A stretch of DNA of 42,927 nucleotides from an uncultured Clostridium sp. Lineage in GTDB: Bacteria > Bacillota > Clostridia > TANB77 > CAG-508. A program made the position numbers and the translations under genes. The notes below the pieces were generated by a model, which saw nothing but the letters and a program-made list of their open reading frames with translations, made no database searches and was not told the origin of the DNA. The stretch's first letter is position 1. The number at the start of each line of letters is the position of its first letter. Of the stretch, positions 9,983 to 18,128 are shown piece by piece. The stretch is from contig USCV01000009.1 in assembly GCA_900553225.1 (NCBI GenBank), positions 1 through 42,927 of the forward strand, given 5' to 3'.

Positions 9983-10091
9983 AAAACTCCTCCTTATATA
10001 CTGTATTAATGAAACATTAACTACAGTAATATCTTTTGTAAACTCTATTTTCATAAAGAGGAGTTCATAAAGTAAACTCCTCTTTGCTATT

Positions 10092-10742
10092 TTATTTATA
10101 CCAAAATATATAATCTCCATCCTCATCTTGCAGAGTTTCTAATATAGATTCATTTGTGTGCTTTTCTATATATTTTACATTAATTTTTTCCCAATTTCTT
10201 AATTCATTTTTTATAGTATATACTGAGTTTAATCTATAATTTATTCCATTTACATATTCATCTGTATATTTTACCGGTATATAAGCATTATGATTATTAA
10301 TAAATTTATCACGTACTTCTTTAGGTTTGTCAATTATTTTTATTTCATCAACTCTTACTAAATCTTCATTTCTTCCTAATGTAAAGCTTTCTTTACCAGA
10401 TATTACATTATTATAGATTTTTTCTACTGTTTCATCTTCTGCTTGCATATGTATAATTAAATTCACATTTAACAATTGATGCACATTTCTTGGCATTTGA
10501 GTAACCTTTCCTTTTCGTTTAAACATTCTTAGATTTTGGTAATTACTAAATATACTTTCGTAATCACCTTGTATTGATATATTCATAGGATAATATTCTC
10601 CAGGTTTTGCTCCTATTATTTTATGAAACATTCCAATTACTGTTGAATACGGTGGTAATGGGTAAGTTTCTGCTACTTTAAACGCAAAAGGCTTTTTATA
10701 ACAAGCGGTTTCTTGAAATAGCTTCATTTTTAATATTTTCAA
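10092..10742 (-). CDS. cas5: Cascade subunit Cas5 (type I-B, Cas5t-like)
   Basis: A 216-residue RAMP protein that caps the 5' handle of the crRNA in Cascade. The opening MKLFQETACYKKPFAFKVAE then TYPLPPYSTVIGMFHKIIGA is characteristic. The preferred start is a TTG at 10742 behind GGGAGGAGG; an ATG five codons later is an alternative. The site lies right after the cas7 stop, so the two genes are coupled. Confidence 0.9.
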   Translation of the reverse strand: MKILKMKLFQETACYKKPFAFKVAETYPLPPYSTVIGMFHKIIGAKPGEYYPMNISIQGDYESIFSNYQNLRMFKRKGKVTQMPRNVHQLLNVNLIIHMQAEDETVEKIYNNVISGKESFTLGRNEDLVRVDEIKIIDKPKEVRDKFINNHNAYIPVKYTDEYVNGINYRLNSVYTIKNELRNWEKINVKYIEKHTNESILETLQDEDGDYIFWYK

Positions 10743-10759
10743 AAGAAAACCTCCTCCCA

Positions 10760-11671
10760 TTATTTATAATATTGTTTTACACTATCTTCTAACTTTTCAA
10801 AGAAATCTTGAATGTTGGATACTTTATTGGCAAATTTTTCTTCTATTTCTTTTTCATTTTCAAAAATATCTTTTACTATTCCAATATTTGTATCTTGTGA
10901 TATTTCATTTTCTCCAATCTTTAATTTCATTGTATCTTCCAAAATATTTGTATTAATAGCAAATTTTTGTTTTACATTTTTAAGTTCTATTCTTCCTAAG
11001 AAATATGGACTATTTAAATTATATACTCCACCTATTACAAAGAGTGGGCTTAAATTTTCTTCCCTTCCTCTTATTTCTCTGTTTAAAACTTTCAAAATCT
11101 CTAATAATTCAATTACTCTCTTCATCTTAACTTCATTATCAAGCTCAATTTCTCCATCTTTTCCGATTTTCTCTAAATCAATTGTTACTGTATATGTATA
11201 ATAACTTAGATGCTGTTCTACATTTGCTAAGTTTGGAAATTCGTTTATTCGATCTGCAAGCCCTTTATTATTTAAAAAGTCCATATCACTTTTATAGTCT
11301 TCTAAAGAAATCGCATTACTTAATCTAACAGCAGCACTTCTTATACTTGAACCTCCAGCTTTATCGTCAGACTTTTTTGAAGTTTTCATATAACCAAATA
11401 GATCCATTTCTTCTGAATCCTTTATTGTACATTCATCTTTAAATTGGACAGTTCCCTTTGATTTATCTACAACTTCTAAATTCCAACCAAACATTTTATT
11501 TCCTAGTCTTGCTATATCATATCTTAGGGCTTGTCTTGAAGCAAAAGTATAAACCTTGCCATTTCCTCTTGATAGTTTTTTTAGCTCAGATATATTTCCT
11601 ATTCCCTCACCGTAATTTAAGCTCTCAGCATTAAATATCATTGTTAAAGTTAATCCACTCTTCTTATTCAT
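10760..11671 (-). CDS. cas7: Cascade backbone subunit Cas7 (Cst2/DevR family)
   Basis: A 303-residue RAMP protein forming the crRNA-binding filament. It is recognised by KSGLTLTMIFNAESLNYGEG and SRGNGKVYTFASRQALRYDI, typical of the Cst2/DevR branch of type I-B systems. The ATG follows AGGAGGT. It overlaps the end of cas8b slightly and runs into cas5 within a few bases. Confidence 0.93.
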   Translation of the reverse strand: MNKKSGLTLTMIFNAESLNYGEGIGNISELKKLSRGNGKVYTFASRQALRYDIARLGNKMFGWNLEVVDKSKGTVQFKDECTIKDSEEMDLFGYMKTSKKSDDKAGGSSIRSAAVRLSNAISLEDYKSDMDFLNNKGLADRINEFPNLANVEQHLSYYTYTVTIDLEKIGKDGEIELDNEVKMKRVIELLEILKVLNREIRGREENLSPLFVIGGVYNLNSPYFLGRIELKNVKQKFAINTNILEDTMKLKIGENEISQDTNIGIVKDIFENEKEIEEKFANKVSNIQDFFEKLEDSVKQYYK

Positions 11672-13502
11672 TTTTATTTACCTCCTCATTTTCTTCTAAC
11701 TCACTATTTGATGTTAAACCAGCAATAAAACTATGTCCTAACTCTTGCCAGTCAACAAATTCATCTTTCTTTACTAGAGTTTCTGGAATATCTTTTCCTT
11801 GTGACCACATAACCCTTATTGCAATGTCTATAAAATCGTTTTTATTGTTTGTTTTTATACAATTCAACATCTTATAGATATAACCATCTAACTTGTTTTC
11901 GTTATTATCTTTTTTTAATTTATTATGTATCTGCTTTCCAATTTGATATAACTCATATGTCTTGCCATTAGACCTTTTTATTTCTTCATTCACATCAATA
12001 TCCTCCCTTTTTAAAATTTTTAATGTATATTCTATTTTAGTTGCTAAATACGAATCTTCTCCATATATGACTTTTTGATTAATTTGACTTCTTAATTTGT
12101 TATTTATAATAGTAATTAATTTTTTATCTTTTAGTATATTATCTATTATTTCTAGCTTATATTTATAGTCCTTAATATTGTTTAGTAAATATGAATAATT
12201 TTTAAATAATTTTGCAACATATCTTTTTATGTTAAAATATTGAAGCCTGCTAAATGCTAGGTACTCCGCTTCAAATTCAACCACAAATATATTTTGAAGT
12301 TGCCATTCGCTAATTTTTCTGTCTTGCTCTACTATACTTAAGATCAATTCTTCATATGGATTGTAATTCATTTTTTCTTTTTTTGAATTATTGGCAAAAT
12401 TATTATTTGTTCTTAATAATGTATTGATATCTGCATCATAATTTACAAAACTAAATACCTCTTTTTCTGTATATGAGCTATCTTCTTTTACTACTTTTCT
12501 AATACTAGTAACTCCAGCTGGAATGCAAAACAATATAAGTTTGCATAATTCACAAATAGGAAATTTTGTATTCTGGTTCCAAAAGAAATTAGACATATTT
12601 TCAGAACTAACTGCTAATGGTATAAAATTAGACTCCGTATAAATTGAAGTTAAGATATGGTTTTCTCCACACATTGAACATGTACAAATAACTTTACTTT
12701 CTAAATATTCTTTTATTTCTTCAATTGATTTATTTTTCTGCACATATTTTTTATCTATGTTTGAATATATATTTTTAAATTTTTTGCTAACCATGTTATC
12801 ATTTTGTTTTTCTTGTAATAATTCCTTAAGAACATCTTGCTTATATTTTTTTTCTATAATATCTTGTAATATACCGCTTTCAATTATGTTACTTATATAA
12901 TCTTTATACATTAAATTTTCTTGTTCTTCATATGTTAGTGAATTTTTTCCAACATTAAAAAATGAAGGTTGTCCAAAATAATTATTACTTAATATGTTTT
13001 TAAACAAGTTTAAAGTAATTTTCTTATTAATATTATCTTTATAAAAATTATCTATAAATTCTTCTTGAATTCGTTGTAATTTTTCCAAGTCTTCTTTTGT
13101 TTTTATTTTGTCTATTAATTCATAATCTTTTTGTAACAAATCATATATTTGTTCATCAATCTTCTTTATCTTATCTAATTGTCCTTTTAATACTTGTTTA
13201 ATATACTTCTTTTCTGACTTTAATTTTTCTTGTATTTCTTTTTCCTTAGACTCAACTTCAATAAGTATTTTTATTTTGCCAAAAGAGCTTGAAATTCTAT
13301 CTTTCATTTTATCTGCGACATTATATTTATCAAAAAAATACTTAAAATAGTATTTATTAAATTCCTTTAGAATATTTGTATCTAATTCTATATAATTGTC
13401 TCTGATTTCAATGCCAGTATTATTGCTATGTTCCATTATTCTTAAAAAACCTATTATTCCAGCATTTACAAACCATTCATTTAAATAAATCTTGACTTTC
13501 AC
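11664..13502 (-). CDS. cas8b: Cascade large subunit Cas8b1/Cst1 (CXXC-CXXC type)
   Basis: A 612-residue large subunit that recognises the PAM and recruits Cas3. A central zinc-ribbon-like pair is visible, CTCSMCGENH and, about 50 residues later, PICELCKLILFC, the hallmark of the CXXC-CXXC Cst1 branch. Long Lys/Glu-rich helical regions flank it. The start is taken as GTG at 13502 behind GAGGTG; an upstream ATG in this frame lies inside the cas6 tail. It overlaps no other gene once the cas6 frame break is allowed for. Confidence 0.9.
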   Translation of the reverse strand: MKVKIYLNEWFVNAGIIGFLRIMEHSNNTGIEIRDNYIELDTNILKEFNKYYFKYFFDKYNVADKMKDRISSSFGKIKILIEVESKEKEIQEKLKSEKKYIKQVLKGQLDKIKKIDEQIYDLLQKDYELIDKIKTKEDLEKLQRIQEEFIDNFYKDNINKKITLNLFKNILSNNYFGQPSFFNVGKNSLTYEEQENLMYKDYISNIIESGILQDIIEKKYKQDVLKELLQEKQNDNMVSKKFKNIYSNIDKKYVQKNKSIEEIKEYLESKVICTCSMCGENHILTSIYTESNFIPLAVSSENMSNFFWNQNTKFPICELCKLILFCIPAGVTSIRKVVKEDSSYTEKEVFSFVNYDADINTLLRTNNNFANNSKKEKMNYNPYEELILSIVEQDRKISEWQLQNIFVVEFEAEYLAFSRLQYFNIKRYVAKLFKNYSYLLNNIKDYKYKLEIIDNILKDKKLITIINNKLRSQINQKVIYGEDSYLATKIEYTLKILKREDIDVNEEIKRSNGKTYELYQIGKQIHNKLKKDNNENKLDGYIYKMLNCIKTNNKNDFIDIAIRVMWSQGKDIPETLVKKDEFVDWQELGHSFIAGLTSNSELEENEEVNKNE

Positions 13503-13518
13503 TTTATCACCTCGTTTT

Positions 13519-14233
13519 CTACAAACATTCAAACATTCCAAATCCGGCTAGACCTTCTACTGCCAATTCCAGCCTTATACAAATAATTTAGTAGTTCCAC
13601 GTCTCCAGATAGTTTAAAAGTTCCAATTGTTCCTTCCATTTGTTTTTCATAAAATTTTATAACAGTTTTTCTTCCATTAATTTTTTCCAAATTAATAGAT
13701 TCTACAATTTCTGGTGGATAATTTGTAATTTTTAGCTGCTCTTTTATGTTTTGTCTTAACACTTCCAAAAATTTTTCGCTCCCAGCGGAAAAATAATAAT
13801 CTTTTTCATTTTCTCTTTGTCTTACAATAAGTGGTGACATAAATTTAATTGAAACTTCATTTTCTAAAATCTTTTTTTCTGGTAATAATACAATATTTTT
13901 TAGAATCATTGAATTTTTATCTAAATTAAATATTTTATTTCTTTGATGATTAAAAGAATTATATAAGAGAACAGCAATCTCATAATCTTCAATTGAAAAA
14001 TTCAATTGCATTTCTTTAGAATGCACTAGAATTACATCACCTTCAAATTCTGAATCTCTAAAAAATACCGAAAAAGTATATGGCTTTATAATTGGGTCCT
14101 TTTCATGATATAGCTTTTCATATCCGTCATGACTATATTCACTTAAAGACTTTTTTATAAAGCTCAATACGCTTTTTCGGTATTGAATAGAAATTTTTTC
14201 ATTTTCTAATTCAAAAAATAATCTATATCTCAT
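13519..14233 (-). CDS. cas6: CRISPR repeat endoribonuclease Cas6, with a +1 frame break at CGG
   Basis: Cas6 cuts the pre-crRNA within each repeat and leaves the 8-nt handle. The 237-residue RAMP protein starts MRYRLFFELENEKISIQYRK after AAGGAGG. In the zero frame the glycine-rich C-terminal loop is lost: AGC is followed by CGG (13546-13544) and the frame soon ends. Skipping the C gives GIGSRRSSGFGMFECL, the Cas6 G-rich loop signature (GxGxxxSxGFG), and a stop at 13519. It is first in the cas operon. Confidence 0.9.
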
Positions 14234-14328
14234 TTCCTGCCTCCTTAATATTTTGTATTTTATCATAATATTTTTGATTTTTTTGTCGCTTCTTGTCGAT
14301 AAGTTAATGAATTTTTAATTATTTTTTA

Positions 14329-14357
14329 AATATAATAATAATATATAATATTGACAA
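14329..14357 (-). promoter_or_regulatory. Predicted promoter of the cas operon
   Basis: On the minus strand TTGTCA (14357-14352), a 17-bp spacer and TATATT (14334-14329) fit a sigma-A promoter about 95 bp upstream of cas6. Its -35 box overlaps the -35 box of the plus-strand promoter at 14351, so the two divergent promoters compete for the same DNA. Confidence 0.6.
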
Positions 14358-14379
14358 ATTTCTTTATTTGTTGTATTAT
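14351..14379 (+). promoter_or_regulatory. Strong sigma-A-type promoter for a small RNA
   Basis: TTGACA (14351-14356), a 17-bp spacer and TATTAT (14374-14379) match the consensus in 11 of 12 positions. Start of transcription is expected near 14386. No open reading frame of useful length follows on this strand, only the hairpin region to 14465. Confidence 0.7.
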
Positions 14380-14385
14380 ATTATT

Positions 14386-14465
14386 ATAAGTTAGTCTTTC
14401 ATTTTATGAAAGATCACTAGAGGTTTCGACTACTGAACCAGTAATCAGTAGTCTTTATTTATTTT
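14386..14465 (+). ncRNA. Candidate small RNA of about 80 nt
   Basis: It has a promoter and a terminator but no gene. The predicted RNA holds a hairpin with TCTTTCAT (14395-14402) pairing ATGAAAGA over a TTT loop. A second hairpin has GACTACTGA (14428-14436) pairing TCAGTAGTC (14445-14453) and is followed by TTTATTTATTTT, a good intrinsic terminator. The 3' end is antisense to the last 20 bp of the toxin-like gene. No known RNA family is recognised. It could be a regulator of that gene or of the cas operon. Confidence 0.55.
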
Positions 14466-14882
14466 CCATTTAGGTGCACTTCTTATTTTTTTAGCATTAC
14501 TTTTGCTTGCACTATACGCCGTTATAAACTTTGCCCTTTTATCATTTATAATATTTAATATTACAACGTAGTTATCTTCTGATATTATACTTACTCTTCT
14601 GTTATAATTATATTTCTTTTTATCTCTATCCCATCCTACATATAATTCTGCATCAGAACATTCTAAAACGCTTTTTATCCAGTTCATTCTTTGGGCTCTT
14701 TCGAGTGAAAATATAGATTTATCTCTTTTTTTATATTGAAAACTTTCAAAAAAAACATGCTCAAATTGATCTTCATAGAATTTTACTAATATTCCAGAAT
14801 AAGTTAATATTTCTTTTTGGCAATACATTTGTATATAATGTTGCTTATATTCTTCTTTGCTACCTAATAATAATAAATCCAT
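14445..14882 (-). CDS. Putative ribonuclease-fold toxin-like protein next to the cas operon
   Basis: A 145-residue soluble protein. Its C-terminal half (YVVILNIINDKRAKFITAYS, then KIRSAPKW) resembles the barnase/EndoU/colicin/RelE-like nuclease superfamily (PBECR-type), where a beta-strand FITAY and a final R-x-x-P-x-W are recurrent; that assignment rests on motif memory alone. The N-terminal half is basic and aromatic, with no membrane segment. The ATG at 14882 follows AGGAGG. Its leader contains CRISPR-repeat-like sequences and a self-matching pseudo-spacer, and it lies directly upstream of cas6. A toxin kept silent by Cascade is the main hypothesis. Confidence 0.5.
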   Translation of the reverse strand: MDLLLLGSKEEYKQHYIQMYCQKEILTYSGILVKFYEDQFEHVFFESFQYKKRDKSIFSLERAQRMNWIKSVLECSDAELYVGWDRDKKKYNYNRRVSIISEDNYVVILNIINDKRAKFITAYSASKSNAKKIRSAPKWKINKDY

Positions 14883-14891
14883 AAATTCCTC

Positions 14892-14970
14892 CTTTACTTT
14901 TTCTATTATATTTAGATTAAAATTAAAATTATGTAAAATATATTTAATATTTACATTCTAATATAAAAAT
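14892..14970 (-). ncRNA. crRNA-like element (CreA-like): degenerate repeat, pseudo-spacer, degenerate repeat
   Basis: On the minus strand the upstream half-repeat (14970-14949) ends TAGAATGTAAAT, identical to the last 12 bases of the array repeat including the handle ATGTAAAT. A 25-nt pseudo-spacer follows (14948-14924). Then a degenerate repeat (14923-14892) has TTTTAATCTAAATATAATAG against TTTTAATTTAAATATAGTAG in the true repeat. The pseudo-spacer matches 21 of 25 positions at 14994-14970, starting at its first base. The element lies in the leader of the toxin-like gene. Confidence 0.7.
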
Positions 14971-14994
14971 ATTATTTTGTAAGATATATTTAAT
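14970..14994 (-). promoter_or_regulatory. Putative Cascade target site of the crRNA-like element
   Basis: The first 11 bases (ATTAAATATAT) are identical to the start of the pseudo-spacer, and 21 of 25 match overall. The three bases on the 5' side (14997-14995, minus strand) are CCA, a PAM used by the type I-B system of Clostridioides difficile. The site begins about ten bases downstream of the predicted transcription start, where bound Cascade would block RNA polymerase. Confidence 0.6.
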
Positions 14995-15009
14995 TGGGAT
15001 ACAATTAAT

Positions 15010-15038
15010 ACTTTAACATATTAATTGCCTGTTGTCAA
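15010..15038 (-). promoter_or_regulatory. Predicted promoter of the toxin-like gene
   Basis: On the minus strand TTGACA (15038-15033), a 17-bp spacer and TAAAGT (15015-15010). Transcription would start near 15003, leaving a leader of about 120 nt that contains the putative target site and then the crRNA-like element. Confidence 0.65.
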
Positions 15039-15138
15039 TATCATATTAGTCTTATTTTATAATATGTAATAATTATTCATTATCCATATATTTAAAGTTG
15101 CAATAGCTGTATATATCTTAAACTATTTGAATAAACAA

Positions 15139-15205
15139 GAAAAGCTAATAAAAAACAGGCAGAAATTTATAACAAAATCTCTGCTTGTTCTTTATTAGCT
15201 TTTTC
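15139..15205 (-). terminator. Long imperfect hairpin ending the patatin-like gene
   Basis: Arms 15139-15163 and 15180-15205 pair over about 24 positions with few mismatches and end in T-rich sequence. One arm is inside the last codons of the patatin-like gene, so the terminator overlaps coding sequence. Confidence 0.7.
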
Positions 15206-16069
15206 TAAATCAAAATACTCTTTTTTAAAAATCCTATTTAACTTATTAATTTTACTTACTACTTCCTCTCCGCTTCTTGGAAAGAAATTTTTATTAGACT
15301 CTTTATTATAAACATTTGCAACCGATTTAATGTATTCAAGTTCACTTCCAAATTTAAATACATTTTCAAGAATAGCTTTAGACTGTTTGTACCCTTCATG
15401 TATCAAACGTTTAGTTAGCTTTTTATTAAAATAAAAGTAATCATTTAACTTTTTATCATCTTCGAAAACAATCTCTATAATTGTCGCATCAGTATTTAAA
15501 TTTAAATAATTTTCACTTGCATGATCAAATCTAAGTACAAAAATCAAATCTAAGTTTTCATTTTGTAGTGGTGTAATTGGAGAATTATCTAAAAAAGCTC
15601 CATCAATATAGTAATTATCTTGTACAAAAATTGGCTTATATAAGGTTGGAACAGCTATACTAGCTTTTAAAAGCTCACTTTGCACATTTTGTTCTTCTTT
15701 ATTTACGTCTTTATAACATAGTGTTACATTGGGAACTTTAATATAATTCAAATAACAAGAACTATCGCTTGTTTCTGAATTAGCACAAACTAATCCACTT
15801 ATATAATCATATATAATATCTCTTTTATTTTGTTTTATGAAAAACTCTCTGGCTGAATTAAATTCTAAACTTTTCCATATATCACATAAGTAATCTAATC
15901 TATTGTTTATAAATCCATATGCATTAAGTGCTCCTATTGATGCACCGCTTACAGCTTTTATATTTTTCATTTTTATATATTCTAAAATGGCTTTACAAAA
16001 TCCTATCTCATATGCTCCTTTAGCAAATCCACCTGAAAAAACAATTCCAACATCTAATTCTGAATTCAT
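15167..16069 (-). CDS. Patatin-like phospholipase
   Basis: A 300-residue serine lipid hydrolase of the patatin family. The oxyanion-hole motif is VFSGGFAKGAYEIGF, the nucleophile elbow is GASIGAL and the catalytic Asp is in YIDGAFLDNSP (DGA form). No signal peptide is seen, so it should act in the cytoplasm or at the inner membrane face. It is monocistronic, between the toxin-like gene and the deaminase. Patatin-family proteins can be phage-defence effectors as well as housekeeping enzymes; nothing here decides which. Confidence 0.85.
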   Translation of the reverse strand: MNSELDVGIVFSGGFAKGAYEIGFCKAILEYIKMKNIKAVSGASIGALNAYGFINNRLDYLCDIWKSLEFNSAREFFIKQNKRDIIYDYISGLVCANSETSDSSCYLNYIKVPNVTLCYKDVNKEEQNVQSELLKASIAVPTLYKPIFVQDNYYIDGAFLDNSPITPLQNENLDLIFVLRFDHASENYLNLNTDATIIEIVFEDDKKLNDYFYFNKKLTKRLIHEGYKQSKAILENVFKFGSELEYIKSVANVYNKESNKNFFPRSGEEVVSKINKLNRIFKKEYFDLEKANKEQAEILL

Positions 16070-16185
16070 AGAACTACTAACTTTTCATCCTTCCATATCT
16101 ATATCATATATATTATAACATATCTAAATTTTTTTTCTAGTACATTTGCACAAAATTTATATATCTTATTGTCACAATTTAAATA

Positions 16186-16647
16186 TTAATAAATAATCTT
16201 GTTATTTTTTTTATATTCTTCAAACAATTCCTTGCATTCTTTTTGATCTGTTTGCTGCATGTCTAGTAAATCATTTATTTCTCCATTTAAATATGAATAA
16301 ATCATATCATCTCTAAAACCAATTTCTGCAGCATCTTCTTTGGTACATGCGTAAACTACGTGTTTTATATTTGCCCAAATAATTGCAGATAAACACATTG
16401 GACATGGCTGACATGATGTATATAATTTATAACCTGATAAATCGTAAGTATCTAATTTTTTACATGCATTTCTAATTGCAACAATTTCAGCATGTGCAGT
16501 TGGATCTTTTTGTTTAAGTACCTGATTATTCCCTATTGCAATAATTTCGCCATTTTTACTTGTTATAACAGCTCCAAATGGACCTCCTTCGTTTTTTCTC
16601 ATGCCACCTTGTGCACTGTTTTTAGCAATTTCTAAAAATTTATTCAT
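16186..16647 (-). CDS. Guanine deaminase-like zinc deaminase
   Basis: A 153-residue member of the cytidine/deoxycytidylate deaminase fold. Zinc ligands and proton shuttle are in TAHAEIVAIRNAC and SCQPCPMC. The start GGPFGAVITSKNGEIIAIGN, the region DAAEIGFRDDMIY and the C-terminal extension are closer to Bacillus GuaD than to TadA, which acts on tRNA. It would convert guanine to xanthine in purine salvage. The ATG follows AGGAGAA. No purine riboswitch is seen upstream. Confidence 0.75.
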   Translation of the reverse strand: MNKFLEIAKNSAQGGMRKNEGGPFGAVITSKNGEIIAIGNNQVLKQKDPTAHAEIVAIRNACKKLDTYDLSGYKLYTSCQPCPMCLSAIIWANIKHVVYACTKEDAAEIGFRDDMIYSYLNGEINDLLDMQQTDQKECKELFEEYKKNNKIIY

Positions 16648-16758
16648 AGCTTTTCTCCTTAATTCTTATATTATAGTTCTTTTTATAAAAGAAAATTATT
16701 GTATAATCTTGAACTATTTCAAATATAGTTAATATTATTTAATTTATTACTATTTTAT

Positions 16759-17313
16759 TTATATATCATAAAAATAAGTAGCTTCCAAATCTGCTTCGTG
16801 AATTATTAAAGCTAAAGGATATTTTTTAAATGCTGTACCAATAGTATTATATACTTCTTTAGCTTCTGTAAATCCCATATGCCATCTTATAGCATATTTC
16901 TCTTCAGAGGTTAACTTTATATACTCAGATATCATCATAACAGATTTTTCGCCGTGTCCATATGGAATTGTATCTTCAATTGTATAATATGGAACTTTCT
17001 CCCATTCACCTCTACTGTTTTTCGCATTTCTATAATCTACTTTATAAAAATTTGCTTTACAAATATCATGTAATAAAGCCACTATAATTATAGTATCTTC
17101 TGGTACAAATAAATCTATTACATTATTTTTCAATTTATAATTTAAAATTTCATATACCTTCATACTATGTTCTAAAAGTCCACCCTCATAAGAACCATGA
17201 AATCTTGTACTTGCAGGTGCTGTAAAAAAATCAGTTTTCCCTAAAAAAGAAATTAAATTTTCTATTCCCTCTCTTTTTGTACTTCTTAATAATTCAATAA
17301 ATTTGTCTTTCAT
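16759..17313 (-). CDS. HD-domain phosphohydrolase-like protein
   Basis: A 184-residue protein with an HD-type metal site: GLLEHSMKVYEI, then VALLHDICKANFYK, and later His/Asp candidates in YGHGEKSVMMI and IIHEADLEATY. Such proteins hydrolyse nucleotides or phosphodiesters; similar single-domain forms occur in Firmicutes and phages. The substrate cannot be told. The ATG at 17313 has a purine-rich site upstream. It is transcribed away from the serS unit. Confidence 0.75.
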   Translation of the reverse strand: MKDKFIELLRSTKREGIENLISFLGKTDFFTAPASTRFHGSYEGGLLEHSMKVYEILNYKLKNNVIDLFVPEDTIIIVALLHDICKANFYKVDYRNAKNSRGEWEKVPYYTIEDTIPYGHGEKSVMMISEYIKLTSEEKYAIRWHMGFTEAKEVYNTIGTAFKKYPLALIIHEADLEATYFYDI

Positions 17314-17477
17314 TTTTTCATCTTTCCTTTCTTATATTTAGATTTATTAATTAACCATTCTTTTATAATGTTTTATAATAAGATTAAAAATACTATATCA
17401 TTTATTTTTATGTATTCAATTTTTTGATTTTAAAACATTAGATAATCGAAGATTTCAATGTTTTTAGTAAAATAATC

Positions 17478-17506
17478 TTGCAAATAAAAAATACTTATGA
17501 TACAAT
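17478..17506 (+). promoter_or_regulatory. Promoter of the T-box-controlled serS operon
   Basis: TTGCAA (17478-17483), a 17-bp spacer and TACAAT (17501-17506) lie just ahead of the T-box leader. The rest of the gap from 17314 to here holds no gene that I can see. Confidence 0.65.
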
Positions 17507-17514
17507 ACATAACA

Positions 17515-17770
17515 TAATAATTAGCATTTGACAAGAGATTAGTACTAAATTTATTTTATTTTAGAGAGTCCATGGTTTGGTGAAAATGGTTATAAAAAAT
17601 TTATGAATCTCCTCTTGGAAGCTTTTAGTAAAAACTAAACCGCTTAATGCACGGTTATCTAGCATTCTAAAGTTATCAATTTTTTATTATAATTAAATTG
17701 ATAAATTAAGGTGGCACCGCGAAAATTCAATCGCCCTTATATACTTATAAGGGTGATTTTTGTTTTTGCA
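17515..17770 (+). promoter_or_regulatory. T-box leader, probably serine-specific
   Basis: The conserved T-box AGGTGGCACCGCG is at 17709-17721, followed by a terminator hairpin (ATCGCCCTTATA 17730-17741 with TATAAGGGTGAT) and a T-run. Stem I elements include AGAGAG and GGTGAAAATGG. A serine codon (TCT or TCC) lies in the expected specifier region, TGAATCTCC near 17604-17612. Uncharged tRNA-Ser would favour antitermination and expression of the two genes downstream. Confidence 0.9.
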
Positions 17771-17809
17771 ATTAAACTATTATAATTTTATTAATAAGGA
17801 GGTATTTTC

Positions 17810-18073
17810 ATGGAAAAAGAAGTTTCAATTGGAAAAGTTTACAGACATTTTAAAGGAAATTATTATTTTGTAGAAGATATTGCATATGATAGTGAAACGC
17901 AGGAAAGAATGGTTGTATATAAACCAATATACGAAAGAAACGACAAAAAGAAGTTATGGGTTAGACCTGAGAAAATGTTCTTATCTGAAATTCCAGAAAG
18001 ACCAGATAATATTACAGGTCAAAAATACCGCTTCGTTTTATGTGAAGAGCTTGAGAAGAATTTTTTAAAATAA
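17810..18073 (+). CDS. DUF1653-family small protein
   Basis: An 87-residue soluble protein. The opening GKVYRHFKGNYYFVEDIAYD, then VVYKPIYERNDKKKLWVRP and MFLSEI, matches the DUF1653 family, whose function is unknown. It lies between a serine T-box and serS in one transcript, so it is induced with seryl-tRNA synthetase; the reason is not clear. The start follows AAGGAGG. Confidence 0.8.
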   Translation: MEKEVSIGKVYRHFKGNYYFVEDIAYDSETQERMVVYKPIYERNDKKKLWVRPEKMFLSEIPERPDNITGQKYRFVLCEELEKNFLK

Positions 18074-18128
18074 TTTATAAGACAATTATATTATTAATAA
18101 TTTTATAAAAATATAAGGAGTGAAAATA

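Noticed and set aside
14406..14420. Mini-frame ATG AAA GAT CAC TAG inside the candidate small RNA.
   Set aside because: No ribosome site precedes it, and its start codon lies in a hairpin arm.
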